Below, piece after piece: positions 33,784-42,451 of a stretch of 64,000 nt of DNA (the first letter of the stretch is position 1; each line of letters starts with the position of its first letter). Made by a program: the position numbers and the translations under genes. The stretch covers positions 186,001-250,000 of the forward strand of contig FODP01000012.1 of NCBI GenBank assembly GCA_900110395.1, read 5' to 3'. The notes below the pieces were generated by a model. That model saw only the letters and a list, made by a program, of their open reading frames with translations. It did not search any database and had not been told where the DNA came from. The DNA is from Rhodospirillales bacterium URHD0017 (lineage in GTDB: Bacteria; Pseudomonadota; Alphaproteobacteria; Reyranellales; Reyranellaceae).

Positions 33784-34773
33784 ATGAAGCGCATGATGAC
33801 CGTTGCGGCCTTGATCGGCATGGCGCTCGCAACGCCGAGCCGGGCGGCGGACCCCTCGCCGCTGGTCCTCGAAGCGAAGATCCCGCTCGGCACGGTGAGC
33901 GGCCGCATCGATCACTTGGCCTTCGACCCGGATCGGCAACTCCTGTTCGTCGCCGAGCTTGGCAATGACAGCGTGGCTGTGGTCGACCTGAAAGAGCGCA
34001 ACGTCGTGCACCGCATTCCGGGGCTGAGCCAGCCGCAGGGGGTCGCCTACCATGCCGCCAGCGGGACGCTCTATGTCGCCAACGCAGGCGATGGATCGTT
34101 GCGCCTGTTCCAGGCATCCGATTTCGCGCCGCTCGGCCGTATCGAGCTTGGTGCGGATGCCGACAATGTCCGCATCGATCCGTGGCGCAACCGCGTCATC
34201 GTCGGCTACGGCAGGGGTGGGCTAGCCGTGATCGACCCGGCGAGCTGGCGCAAGGTCGCCGACATGCCGCTGGACGGCCATCCCGAGAGCTTCCAGTTCG
34301 ACGAGACGGGCGCGCGGATCTTCGTCAACGTCCCCGATGCTCCCCGGATCGTGGCCCTCGACGCCGTTTCGGGCCGGCAAGTCACGATCCTGGAGAGCGC
34401 AGGAGCGGGCGCCAACTTTGCAATGGCCGTCGATGCCGACGCCCATCGCGTGATCAGCGCCTTCCGCAATCCTGCCCGGCTCGTGGCCTTTGCGACCGGG
34501 ATCGGCACTCGGGAGGCGAGCCTCGAGACGTGCCGCGATGCCGATGATGTATTCGTCGATGCACGGCGCCGTCGCCTGTACGTAAGCTGCGGCGAAGGCG
34601 TGATCGACGTCGTTGCCCAGGCGAGCGGCGGATACGAGCGGATCGCCCGCATCCCGACCGTACCCGGCGCACGCACCTCGCTCTTCGTGCCCGCGACCGA
34701 CCGGCTTTATCTCGCTGTGCGGGCGACCGCTTCGGAGCCGGCGGCGATCTGGGTGTTGCGGCCGCAACCATGA
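33784..34773 (+). CDS. Exported YncE-like beta-propeller protein
   Basis: A 329-residue protein with a signal peptide (ALIGMALATPSRAADP). It shows repeated propeller blades with the pattern hydrophobic-FDP-x(3)-hydrophobic-FVAE (HLAFDPDRQLLFVAELGNDS; VAYHAASGTLYVANAGDGS; VRIDPWRNRVIVGYGRGG). Relatives are periplasmic six- or seven-bladed propellers of unclear role, some linked to metal homeostasis. It is the last gene of the box C operon and is convergent (3-bp gap) with the DMT transporter. Confidence 0.82.
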   Translation: MKRMMTVAALIGMALATPSRAADPSPLVLEAKIPLGTVSGRIDHLAFDPDRQLLFVAELGNDSVAVVDLKERNVVHRIPGLSQPQGVAYHAASGTLYVANAGDGSLRLFQASDFAPLGRIELGADADNVRIDPWRNRVIVGYGRGGLAVIDPASWRKVADMPLDGHPESFQFDETGARIFVNVPDAPRIVALDAVSGRQVTILESAGAGANFAMAVDADAHRVISAFRNPARLVAFATGIGTREASLETCRDADDVFVDARRRRLYVSCGEGVIDVVAQASGGYERIARIPTVPGARTSLFVPATDRLYLAVRATASEPAAIWVLRPQP

Positions 34774-34776
34774 TCG

Positions 34777-35832
34777 TCAATGGCGATGGCGATGGTGTTC
34801 GTCCGGCGTGTGGTGATGGGCATGTTCGAGCGGCGCGTGCCGATGCTGATGGGCGTGCGGTTCGCCGACGGGCTCGGACGGTCCGTGATCGTGCCGATGG
34901 TGCTCGTCGTGCGTGTGCGCATGCTCATGCTCCATGGGGTCATGTACGTGGACGTGTTCATGATGCTCAGTGATGTGGAGCCAGACACCCACGGCCATGA
35001 GCGCTGCGGCGACGAGGAGCTGAGCGGTCACCGGCTCGCCGAGCGCGAGCACGGCGGCTGCGGCCCCAAAGAACGGCGCCGTCGAGAAGTAGGCGCCCGT
35101 CCGCGCTGCCCCGAGATGGCGCAGCGCCAGCACGAAGAGCGCCAGGCTGGCGCCGTAGCCCACCATGCCGACAAGTCCGGCCAAGGCGATCGGGCCGGGC
35201 CCCGGCAGGGCACCTCCCATCCATAACCCCAACGCAATGTTGCAGGGACCGGCGATAAGCCCCTTCAGCTCGACGATCTGCAGGGGATCGGCAAGCGAGA
35301 CCTTGCGCGTGAGATTGTTGTCGAGTCCCCAGGCGACGCAGGCGCTGACGATCGCGAGCGGCCCGATCAGGCTCGAGAGCGTCGGCTGTTCCGACCACGA
35401 CAGGGCCGCCGCACCTGCAACCAGGCACGCCATGCCAAGAGCGATCCGCCGGTCGAAATTCTCATGGAAGATGAACCAGGCCATGAGCGCTGTTGCCACC
35501 CCTTCCAAGGTCAGCATCAACGAGGCCGTGCCCGCCTCTGTGCGTGTGAGGCCAAGCATCAGCAGAAGCGGCCCGACGACGCCGCCGGCAATGATCGCTC
35601 CCGCGAGCCAAGGCAAATCCACGGGGCGCAGGGCGGCTTCCCGCGCGCCATGGGCGGTAGGCAACGAGCGTACCGAGCGACGGAAGACGGCGGCCCCGAG
35701 GCCCGCCCCGCAATAGAGCAGGCCAGCCAGAACCGCGGGATCGGTCAGGCCAACAAGCACCTTTGCGGCAGGCGTCGACACGCCGAACAACAGGGCGGAC
35801 AGCAGGGCGTAGATGACGGGTCTTGCGCTCAT
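34777..35832 (-). CDS. EamA/DMT-family transporter with a histidine-rich C-terminal tail
   Basis: A 351-residue membrane protein with ten hydrophobic segments in two EamA repeats (first MSARPVIYALLSALLFGVST; second near GPLAIVSACVAWGLDNNLTR). After the last helix (about residue 285) comes a tail of about 66 residues holding 26 histidines plus many Asp and Glu, expected to bind Ni, Co, Zn or Cu. DMT members export small metabolites, and some with His tails export metals or metal complexes. It lies 36 bp downstream of the MFS gene and may end the chrB operon. Confidence 0.88.
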   Translation of the reverse strand: MSARPVIYALLSALLFGVSTPAAKVLVGLTDPAVLAGLLYCGAGLGAAVFRRSVRSLPTAHGAREAALRPVDLPWLAGAIIAGGVVGPLLLMLGLTRTEAGTASLMLTLEGVATALMAWFIFHENFDRRIALGMACLVAGAAALSWSEQPTLSSLIGPLAIVSACVAWGLDNNLTRKVSLADPLQIVELKGLIAGPCNIALGLWMGGALPGPGPIALAGLVGMVGYGASLALFVLALRHLGAARTGAYFSTAPFFGAAAAVLALGEPVTAQLLVAAALMAVGVWLHITEHHEHVHVHDPMEHEHAHTHDEHHRHDHGPSEPVGEPHAHQHRHAPLEHAHHHTPDEHHRHRH

Positions 35833-35868
35833 CGGCGGTCTCTGTCGCGAACCCTCGGCGATGTTACC

Positions 35869-37113
35869 CTAGTCAGCCCGCGATTTTGCTTCGCGTTGGC
35901 CATCCTCCTCGGGCGGCCGGATGTGACGAAACATTGCCAGCAAAGCCAGATCGTAGCCGATCTTCAGCAAGCCGCCGATCAGAAGCGGCCAGGCGAAAGT
36001 CGATATCGTGATCAGATAGCCGGCGATCACCGGGCTCACCGCCGATGCGAGGCTACGGGGAACCGACGTAAGGCTTGCCGCCGCAGGGCGTTCGGCTGGC
36101 GTGACGACCGCCATCACATAGGACGTTCGTGTCGGAACATCCATTTGCGAGAGCAGGCTGCGCACCAGGAGCAATCCGATCACGACGACGAGACTATCGA
36201 CGAATGGGATGGCGATCAGGCACAGGCTCGACGGCAAGTGGGTGAAGACCATCGTGTTGACGAGGCCGAAGCGGCGGGCAATCGGAACGGCCGCCAGGTA
36301 GGACACCGCGGAGAACAGGCCGGACCAGAAGAAGATCGTCGCCGCCGTTGCGACCGGCAGGTCAAACGCCTGCAGCAGCCACAGCGCCAGGATCGTCTGG
36401 ACGAGGAAGCCGCCGCCGAACGAATCCACGCTGAACAGCGCCATCATTCGATAGACGATGGCGCGCGATGGCCCGAGCGGCGGGTCCGCCGTTCGCGGCA
36501 TGCCTCGTGGGACGTCGGAAAGCCCGCGATACAGCAGCCCCGCGGCGATGCCGATGGCCGCGTAGACCACGAACATGGCCTGCACCGCTTCGACGAACGT
36601 GATGCCGAGCCACGCGGCGGCGCGCTCCGGCACCGCCGCCAGCAACGTTCCGAAGGCGCCCATCAGCGCACCGGCAAGGCTGTAGCGGGCAAAAAGATCG
36701 GTGCGATCCTTGTCGGCGACGGATCGCGTCAGCAGGGACTGTTCCATCGGCAGGAACACGCTGACATCGCCCGACGACGGATTGAGCGTCCCGACGAACG
36801 CAATCAGCAGCAGCGGCCAGAACGCCTGCACGGAGGCGAAGCCCAGACCTGTCAGGATCATGAGCGCCGAGGCCGCCAGCAACGCCCGGCGATGACCCAG
36901 CCGGGTGATCGTCATGCCGGTCAGCAGCGTCAGGCCGGCCGATCCGAGCAACGTCGCCGTCGTCAGGACTCCGACCGCGAACGGGCTATTGCCGAGCGCC
37001 AGGAGGTAGGCCGGCAACAGGATGCTGACATAGCCATCGCCGACCGCGCGCAGGCCCTTGGCCCAGACCAGGCGCTTGGCGTCGGCTGTGGCGCTTTTAG
37101 GAAACAACTTCAT
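35869..37113 (-). CDS. MFS transporter
   Basis: A 414-residue protein from the ATG at 37113 (MKLFPKSATADAKRLVWAKG); an ATG at 37155 would add 14 residues and start 6 bp after the jelly-roll stop. Twelve hydrophobic segments are seen. The MFS loop motif between helices 2 and 3 reads TRLGHRRALLAASALM. No substrate-specific motif was recognised. It belongs to the leftward chrB-chrA-SOD-jelly-roll unit, so export of a toxic anion or metabolite is possible. Confidence 0.85.
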   Translation of the reverse strand: MKLFPKSATADAKRLVWAKGLRAVGDGYVSILLPAYLLALGNSPFAVGVLTTATLLGSAGLTLLTGMTITRLGHRRALLAASALMILTGLGFASVQAFWPLLLIAFVGTLNPSSGDVSVFLPMEQSLLTRSVADKDRTDLFARYSLAGALMGAFGTLLAAVPERAAAWLGITFVEAVQAMFVVYAAIGIAAGLLYRGLSDVPRGMPRTADPPLGPSRAIVYRMMALFSVDSFGGGFLVQTILALWLLQAFDLPVATAATIFFWSGLFSAVSYLAAVPIARRFGLVNTMVFTHLPSSLCLIAIPFVDSLVVVIGLLLVRSLLSQMDVPTRTSYVMAVVTPAERPAAASLTSVPRSLASAVSPVIAGYLITISTFAWPLLIGGLLKIGYDLALLAMFRHIRPPEEDGQREAKSRAD

Positions 37114-37160
37114 GTCGAGTGCCAGCGCCGCAAATCGCCCGGCGCCCCCGTGCATGCTTG

Positions 37161-37796
37161 CTACAGCGCGGACTGGTAGGTGAAATCGTCGAACGCCGTG
37201 ACGCTGTCCGCCTTGGTCCACACGCCGACCGCACCCGGCCCGCCGATGTGGCTGTCGTCCAGTTCGATGTAGGCCTTGCCATCCAGGAGAACGCGGATGT
37301 GCGTGCCCTTGAACTCGACGCGCAGCGTGTGCCAGGCGTTGCCCGGCACGGGCGCGTCGACATACTTGATGGTCCGGCGGCCGCCGCGCTCGGTGTAGTA
37401 GAGCGAGACGTTGTTCTCGAGCGCATTGGCCCGCGCGACGTAGTAGTTGTCGCCGTCCTTCCAACGCCATACCACGCCGCCCGCCTGGTCTTCGCGACCG
37501 GTCAACGGCTTGAACTTCACTTCGACGACGCCGTCGGCCAGCGCGGTGCCCTGCTTCACGCACCAGGGAAAGGCGCCTTTGCCGGATTGTTTCAGTACGT
37601 TGGGTGCGCTGGGAGCACCCGCATCGGCCTCGACCGCCCAGCGCGGCGCACCGCCGCCGGTGCTGCCGCACACCCAGCCGGCCGGCAGGGCGCCTGCCGG
37701 ATCGCGATCAAAGCCGACGGTCTCCGCCTGGGCGGCGGTGGCGAGTGCCGCCATCGCCGCGCCCGCAACGATCTTTGCCATGGTCGCTCCCATCAT
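37161..37796 (-). CDS. Secreted jelly-roll protein 1 (DUF1080/LamG-like)
   Basis: A 211-residue exported protein; the ATG at 37796 overlaps the SOD stop by 4 bp. The signal peptide ends ATAAQAE. The mature domain is a concanavalin A-like jelly-roll, with EVKFKPLTGREDQAGGVVWR, NYYVARANALENNVSLYYTE, WHTLRVEFKGTHIRVLLDGK and AVGVWTKADSVTAFDDFTY. It shares these blocks with the genes at 47483 and 49827. DUF1080 relatives act on 3-keto-sugars, but the active site is not obvious here. Its role beside SOD and chromate genes is unknown. Confidence 0.82.
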   Translation of the reverse strand: MMGATMAKIVAGAAMAALATAAQAETVGFDRDPAGALPAGWVCGSTGGGAPRWAVEADAGAPSAPNVLKQSGKGAFPWCVKQGTALADGVVEVKFKPLTGREDQAGGVVWRWKDGDNYYVARANALENNVSLYYTERGGRRTIKYVDAPVPGNAWHTLRVEFKGTHIRVLLDGKAYIELDDSHIGGPGAVGVWTKADSVTAFDDFTYQSAL

Positions 37797-38488
37797 GTTT
37801 CCCTGGAATAGCGCTCGAACAGCGACTGGGCATTGCTCCAGCGGATGCCCTGCATGAAGCTGTCGACGTAGGCTGCGGCGCGCGCGCCGTAGTCCATGTG
37901 GTAGGCGTGCTCGTACATGTCGAGCGCGAGGATCGGTCGGCCATTTGCCAACGTCATGGTATGGTCGGCCGCCCAGGTGTTGATCAGCCGCTTGTCGCGT
38001 GGCGAATAGCTCAGCAGCACCCAGCCCGAGCCGCCGCCCAGCGCCTTGCCGGTGGCCGAGAACTCGGCCTTCCAGCGGGCGAGCGATCCAAAGTCGCGGT
38101 TGATCGCATCGGCCAGCGCACCCGTCGGGTCGCCCTCGCCGGCGAGGCTGTCGAAGTAGAGTTCGTGGATGATCATGGAGTTGGCGGCGATCAGCTCCTC
38201 GCGCTTCAGCCCGTTGACCACAAAGACCGGCGCGTTCGCCATGTCGAGGCTCGCGAGCTGAGCGGAAATGGCGTTGAGCCGCTTCACCGCGCCCGAGTAG
38301 TTGTTCTCGTAGTGGCTGACCAGCAGCTTCTCCGACAGGCCTTTGATCTTGGCCGGATCGAACGGCAGCTTCTTGATGGCGTATTCCGTCTTGGGCGCGC
38401 CCTGGGCGAGCGCGTCGGCGGCGGTGGCGGCGAGGGCGACGCCAGCAGCAATGGCGATGAAATCACGGCGGTTCTGCGCGATGGTCAT
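37793..38488 (-). CDS. Exported Fe-SOD-like protein (ChrC-like)
   Basis: A 231-residue protein from the ATG at 38488, with AAGGAG six bases upstream. The N-terminus NRRDFIAIAAGVALAATAAD is a Tat signal. All four SOD metal ligands are present: H59 (SHYENNY), H108 (IIHELYF), D190 and H194 (LDMYEHAYHMDYG). The second-sphere Gln/His position is H176 (AADHT), and the gateway Tyr of classical SOD is replaced by Ala. Such proteins occur as ChrC in chromate operons. It follows chrA by 60 bp and precedes the jelly-roll gene with overlap. Confidence 0.88.
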   Translation of the reverse strand: MTIAQNRRDFIAIAAGVALAATAADALAQGAPKTEYAIKKLPFDPAKIKGLSEKLLVSHYENNYSGAVKRLNAISAQLASLDMANAPVFVVNGLKREELIAANSMIIHELYFDSLAGEGDPTGALADAINRDFGSLARWKAEFSATGKALGGGSGWVLLSYSPRDKRLINTWAADHTMTLANGRPILALDMYEHAYHMDYGARAAAYVDSFMQGIRWSNAQSLFERYSRET

Positions 38489-38548
38489 GGAAGTCTCCTT
38501 GGGTTGGAAACGCGTGTCGTCAGTCCTCCCCGTCATTCAGATTTGTCG

Positions 38549-39949
38549 TCAGGCCGCGCCCATGGCGAGGTAGTAGGCCATGCCGGTCAACGCACTCGCG
38601 AGCAGCACGGGAATCATGCCGAGCTTGAAGCGGAAGATCGCCACCGCCGCGGCAACGGCCAGCACCGCCGACGGAATGTCGAGCGAGGACAGGATCGGCG
38701 CGCTGAAGCTCGCGCCGAATACTGTCACTGGCACGAGTTTGGCGAACAGCACATGGAGCGCGAACCAGACCGCGAGGTTCAGGATGACGCCGACCACCGC
38801 GGCGGTGATGGCGCCGAGCGCCGCGCCCAGCGCCTTGTTGGCGCGCAATGCCTCGACGAACGGCGCGCCGAAGAAGATCCAGAGGAAGCAGGGCACGAAC
38901 GTCACCCAGGTGGTGAGCAGCCCGCCCAGCGTCGCCGCCAGCAGCGGCGGCAGCCCGCCGGGCTCGCGCCAGGCCGCGAGGAAGCCCACGAACTGCGTCA
39001 CCATGATCAAGGGACCCGGTGTGGTCTCGGCCATGCCCAGACCATCCAGCATCTCGCCCGCCGTCACCCAGTGGTAGTTGTCGACGGCCTGCTGGGCGAC
39101 GTAGGCCAGCACGGCATAGGCGCCGCCGAACGTCACGATCGCCATCTTGCTGAAGAAGATCGCGATCTGGGTGAAGACGTTGTCGCCGCCCAGGCCGACG
39201 TAGAGGACCGCGAGCGGCACCAGCCAGAGGGCGAGGAACACCGCGGCGACCGACAGAGACCAGCGCAGGTTCGGCCGGGCGTGTTGGGGTGTCTCCTCGC
39301 CCAGCAGGGAATCGCGGTCGGCGACCTGGCGGTCACCGACCTTGCCGTGGCCACCGGCGCTCAGGAAAGGCTGCAGCCCGGCACGGCCCGCCACGTAGCC
39401 GATGGCGCCGGCGCCGAAGACGATGATGGGGAACGGCACGTCGTAGAAGAAGATCGCGACGAACGACACCGCGGCCAGGGCCACCATGACGTTGTTCTTG
39501 AGCGCGCGCTTGCCGACGCGCAGCACGGCCTCGATGACGATCACCAGGACGGCGGCCTTCAGCCCGAAGAACAGGCCCTCGATCGCCGGGACCTTGCCGA
39601 ACAGCACGTAGATCCAGGAAAGCGCCATGATGGCGAGCAGGCCCGGCAATACGAACAGCGTCCCGGCAAACAGGCCGCCCTTGGTCTTGTGCATCAGCCA
39701 GCCGATGTAGATCGCGAGCTGCTGCGCCTCGGGGCCCGGCAACAGCGTGCAGTAGTTCAGGGCCTGCAAGAAGCGGTTCTCGCCGATCCACTTCTTCTCC
39801 TCGACGATGATGCGATGCATCACCGCGATCTGGCCGGCCGGGCCGCCGAACGACAGCGCCGCCACGCGCGCCCAGACTTTCATGGCATCGCCGAACGGGA
39901 CGCCGTGCGCCGGGACGTCGTGAGGCTGTGTTGCTGTCATGTCACTCAT
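38549..39949 (-). CDS. chrA: Chromate transporter ChrA (long-chain type)
   Basis: A 466-residue membrane protein with two homologous halves. The N-terminal half opens VWARVAALSFGGPAGQIAVM and contains the LLPGPEAQQLAIYIGWLMHK motif. The C-terminal half contains FSKMAIVTFGGAYAVLAYVA and GLGMAETTPGPLIMVTQFVG. These FGG and PGP motifs define the CHR family. ChrA expels chromate from the cytoplasm. The ATG (AGGA eight bases upstream) overlaps the chrB stop by 4 bp. Confidence 0.95.
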   Translation of the reverse strand: MSDMTATQPHDVPAHGVPFGDAMKVWARVAALSFGGPAGQIAVMHRIIVEEKKWIGENRFLQALNYCTLLPGPEAQQLAIYIGWLMHKTKGGLFAGTLFVLPGLLAIMALSWIYVLFGKVPAIEGLFFGLKAAVLVIVIEAVLRVGKRALKNNVMVALAAVSFVAIFFYDVPFPIIVFGAGAIGYVAGRAGLQPFLSAGGHGKVGDRQVADRDSLLGEETPQHARPNLRWSLSVAAVFLALWLVPLAVLYVGLGGDNVFTQIAIFFSKMAIVTFGGAYAVLAYVAQQAVDNYHWVTAGEMLDGLGMAETTPGPLIMVTQFVGFLAAWREPGGLPPLLAATLGGLLTTWVTFVPCFLWIFFGAPFVEALRANKALGAALGAITAAVVGVILNLAVWFALHVLFAKLVPVTVFGASFSAPILSSLDIPSAVLAVAAAVAIFRFKLGMIPVLLASALTGMAYYLAMGAA

Positions 39950-40935
39950 TGTGTCGTCCTGAAGTATTCGTATAGGTCGTCGAGCACGGCGGCGCCGCGC
40001 GCCAGGCGGTCCTCGTCGTCGCGATGTGCCGCGGCGATGCCTGACATCACGGTCCGGATGCCCGCCGTCTCCTCACGGGCGTACTTGCCGTCCTTGAGGT
40101 CGATGTCGTGGATGATCTCGCCGATCGCGGCCAGCGCCGGATCGTCGATGCCGGCGCGCAGCAGCAGCACCTCGAAGGTGCAGCGGTCGCCCTCATGGGT
40201 GTACTCGCCCTCGAACATGTCGAAGCGCACCTCGCCCGCACGCGGCACGTAGCTGCGGCCGGGCACAAACTTGAAGCGCGCCGACGAATCGATGAAGCGG
40301 CGGATCAGCCACGCCGAGGCGATGCGATCGATCTGCACATGCTCGCGCGTGACCCAGATCTTGGCGCCCATGCCGGGCGGCGCCGTTCCTGCCTGTCCAG
40401 TGGGCTGTCCTGCGGTCATGGTTTCACTCCCTTGGCTCAGCCGGTGCTCGAGACCCGCGATCCGCTGCTCGGCGGCCTCTCGTCCGTCCGCTTCGAAAAA
40501 ATCGATGGCTGCGACCTCACTCAATTGCTTGCGCAGCCGTCCCGTCTGGTTGGCGATGTCGCCGAGCTCCGAGTCGGAAGCATCGCCGGCGAGGCGCGCC
40601 GCGAGGCCATCCGCCTCCTTGGTGAGGCCCGCGTAGTCCTCGTTGCGCGTCGCCACGAACATGCGCCGCAGCTCGCTATCGTCCAGGCCCTCGACCAGCT
40701 CGGCCTCGCAGACCAGCGCCTCGCCGCCCAGCTCGACGATCTCCCGGGCGAGCCAGGCGAAGTCCTCCTGCGTCTCCTCGTTAAAAGGCAGCGCATAGAC
40801 AGCGTTCTTCACGATCACCGCCCCCAGCGCCTGGAGCCGCCGCCATACCTTGACCCGGGCATAGGCCGGCTTGGCCGGCAGCTGGTGAATCAGCAGCAGC
40901 CACGGCGCCTTGGTGACGATTTCGCCAGCGTTCAT
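39946..40935 (-). CDS. chrB: Chromate-sensing regulator/resistance protein ChrB
   Basis: A 329-residue protein. Residues 1-180 form the ChrB N-terminal domain (APWLLLIHQLPAKPAYARVK, then NAVYALPFNEETQEDFAWLA) and are helical and charged. Residues ~190-329 are the ChrB C-terminal domain (KIWVTREHVQIDRIASAWLI, then FDMFEGEYTHEGDRCTFEVL). In characterised systems ChrB represses or activates the chr operon in response to chromate. It is the first gene of the leftward operon, and its start faces the SOD-rhodanese operon across 116 bp, so it probably controls both. Confidence 0.93.
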   Translation of the reverse strand: MNAGEIVTKAPWLLLIHQLPAKPAYARVKVWRRLQALGAVIVKNAVYALPFNEETQEDFAWLAREIVELGGEALVCEAELVEGLDDSELRRMFVATRNEDYAGLTKEADGLAARLAGDASDSELGDIANQTGRLRKQLSEVAAIDFFEADGREAAEQRIAGLEHRLSQGSETMTAGQPTGQAGTAPPGMGAKIWVTREHVQIDRIASAWLIRRFIDSSARFKFVPGRSYVPRAGEVRFDMFEGEYTHEGDRCTFEVLLLRAGIDDPALAAIGEIIHDIDLKDGKYAREETAGIRTVMSGIAAAHRDDEDRLARGAAVLDDLYEYFRTTQ

Positions 40936-40988
40936 GCTTCACCTGTACCACACGTCAAATCTATTTTGCAACACATGTATCTTTTTTC

Positions 40989-41017
40989 TTGCGCAATGCC
41001 GGTGACAAGCCTATATG
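40989..41017 (+). promoter_or_regulatory. Candidate sigma-70-type promoter for the rightward island operon
   Basis: TTGCGC at 40989-40994 and TATATG at 41012-41017 are separated by exactly 17 bases, 35 bp upstream of the first rightward ATG. The gap 40936-41051 is much AT-richer than its surroundings and holds loosely symmetric arms (TACCACACGTCAAAT and ATTTTGCAACACATGTA) that could be a ChrB site; their symmetry is poor. Confidence 0.45.
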
Positions 41018-41051
41018 GCCGATGAAACGACTGTATCACGGAGAAGTTGCC

Positions 41052-41996
41052 ATGACCTTCAAAGCCAAGCCGATCGCCTTCAAGCCGGGCCGCCTGAACG
41101 GGTTGAGCGTGCGCCTGATCGCCAGCCACTACGAGAACAACTACGGCGGCGCGGTCCGCCGGCTGAACGCCATCAAGGCCGACCTCGCCAAGCTGCAGGT
41201 CGCCGCGGCGCCCGGCTTCATCGTGAACGGGCTGAAGCGCGAGGAGCTGATCGCGACCAACTCCATGCTGCTGCACGAGCTCTACTTCGACGGGCTGGGC
41301 GGCGGCGGCGGCCTGCCCGACGGCGCGCTGGCTGAGGCGATCGCCCGCGACTTCGGCTCGGTCGAGCGCTGGCGCGAGGAATTCATGGCGATGGGCCGCG
41401 CGCTGGGCGGCGGCTCGGGCTGGGTGGTGCTGACGCGCTCGCCGCGCGACGGCACGCTCACCAACGTCTGGCAGGCCGATCACACGCACGGCCTCGCCGG
41501 CGGCACGCCGATCCTGGCGCTCGACATGTACGAGCACTCCTATCATCTCGACTTCGGCGCCAATGTCGGGGCGTACATCGACGCCTTCATGGCGAACCTG
41601 CACTGGGCCCGGATCGCCGAGCGCTTCGCGGGTTCGGCAAGCCCGTGGCGCAGCGAGGAGATGATCTCACCCGACGCGGCCCGGCAACGACTGGAAAGCG
41701 AACCCGACCTGGTGGTGATCGACGCGCGGCTCGACGCCGACGCGACCATGATCCCGCTCGGCTTCCGCGGCGCGCGCCGTGCCCCGCCCGACAAGGTCGA
41801 GGCGATCGCGGCCGCGCTGCCCAAGGGCAGCAAGGCCCTCGTGTACTGCGCCTGGGGCTTCGAGATCGGCAGCGACGCCGCGGCCAAGCTGCGCGAACGG
41901 GGTATCGACGCTGTCGCGGTCGCCGGCGGCCTCGGCAGCTGGCGCGCCGACGGCCATCCCACCGAACCCCTCAAGGAAGAAGGAGACAAGGCATGA
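41052..41996 (+). CDS. Fe-SOD-like/rhodanese fusion protein 1
   Basis: A 314-residue cytoplasmic protein with GGAG eight bases before the ATG. Residues 1-195 are an Fe-SOD domain with all metal ligands: H26 (SHYENNY), H75 (LLHELYF), D158 and H162 (LDMYEHSYHLDFG); H144 is at the Gln/His position. Residues ~205-305 are a rhodanese domain with the Asp of VVIDARLDAD and catalytic C266 in VYCAWGFEIG. In chromate operons ChrC (SOD) and ChrE (rhodanese) are normally separate proteins, so this looks like a ChrC-ChrE fusion. It is the first gene of the ten-gene rightward operon. Confidence 0.9.
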   Translation: MTFKAKPIAFKPGRLNGLSVRLIASHYENNYGGAVRRLNAIKADLAKLQVAAAPGFIVNGLKREELIATNSMLLHELYFDGLGGGGGLPDGALAEAIARDFGSVERWREEFMAMGRALGGGSGWVVLTRSPRDGTLTNVWQADHTHGLAGGTPILALDMYEHSYHLDFGANVGAYIDAFMANLHWARIAERFAGSASPWRSEEMISPDAARQRLESEPDLVVIDARLDADATMIPLGFRGARRAPPDKVEAIAAALPKGSKALVYCAWGFEIGSDAAAKLRERGIDAVAVAGGLGSWRADGHPTEPLKEEGDKA

Positions 41997-42448
41997 AGTG
42001 GGTAACCCGTGAGCGGCCGAAGATCGACCGCATTGCCTGCCCGTGGCTGATCCAGCGCTTCGTCGAGAAGCAGCCGGAGTTCCTCTACGTGCCGGCCAAC
42101 GAGGTGCTGGCGACGGCCGAGAAGACCGGCGCCATCCCCTACGACATCCCGGGCGTGAAGTTCAGCCATGTCGGCGAGAAGTGCAGCTTCGATGCCTTCA
42201 TCGCCGAGTACAAGCTCGACGCGCCGGGGCTCGACAAGCTGGCCGACATCGTGCGCGGCGCCGACACCTCGCGGCTCGATCTCACGCCGCAGAGCCACGG
42301 CCTGTTCGCGATCTCGCTCGGCCTCAGCCACGTCTACCAGGACGACCACGAGATGCTGAAGCACGGCATGGTGATGTACGACGCGCTCTACTCGTGGTGC
42401 CGCCACCTGGTCGGCGAGACGCACAACTGGCCACCCAAGATGGAGTGA
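41993..42448 (+). CDS. Stand-alone ChrB C-terminal domain protein
   Basis: A 151-residue protein whose ATG overlaps the fusion gene stop by 4 bp. It is homologous to the second half of chrB only: KWVTRERPKIDRIACPWLIQ, then FSHVGEKCSFDAFIAEYKLD, then LDLTPQSHGLFAISLGLSHV. The DNA-binding-type N-terminal half is absent. Conserved Cys and His residues (IACPW, KCSF) suggest metal or oxyanion sensing, or an enzymatic role in resistance. The partner is probably the SOD-rhodanese protein it is coupled to. Confidence 0.88.
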   Translation: MKWVTRERPKIDRIACPWLIQRFVEKQPEFLYVPANEVLATAEKTGAIPYDIPGVKFSHVGEKCSFDAFIAEYKLDAPGLDKLADIVRGADTSRLDLTPQSHGLFAISLGLSHVYQDDHEMLKHGMVMYDALYSWCRHLVGETHNWPPKME

Positions 42449-42451
42449 ACG

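Noticed and set aside
34777-34975. His-rich tail as an artefact of reading the opposite strand of a low-complexity repeat
   Set aside because: The frame is continuous with ten membrane segments and ends at a stop 3 bp from the convergent gene; His codons vary (CAT and CAC), so it is not a simple DNA repeat.
40936-41051. Well-defined ChrB palindrome
   Set aside because: The arms match poorly once aligned; only a loose symmetry is present, so no operator is claimed beyond the promoter candidate.
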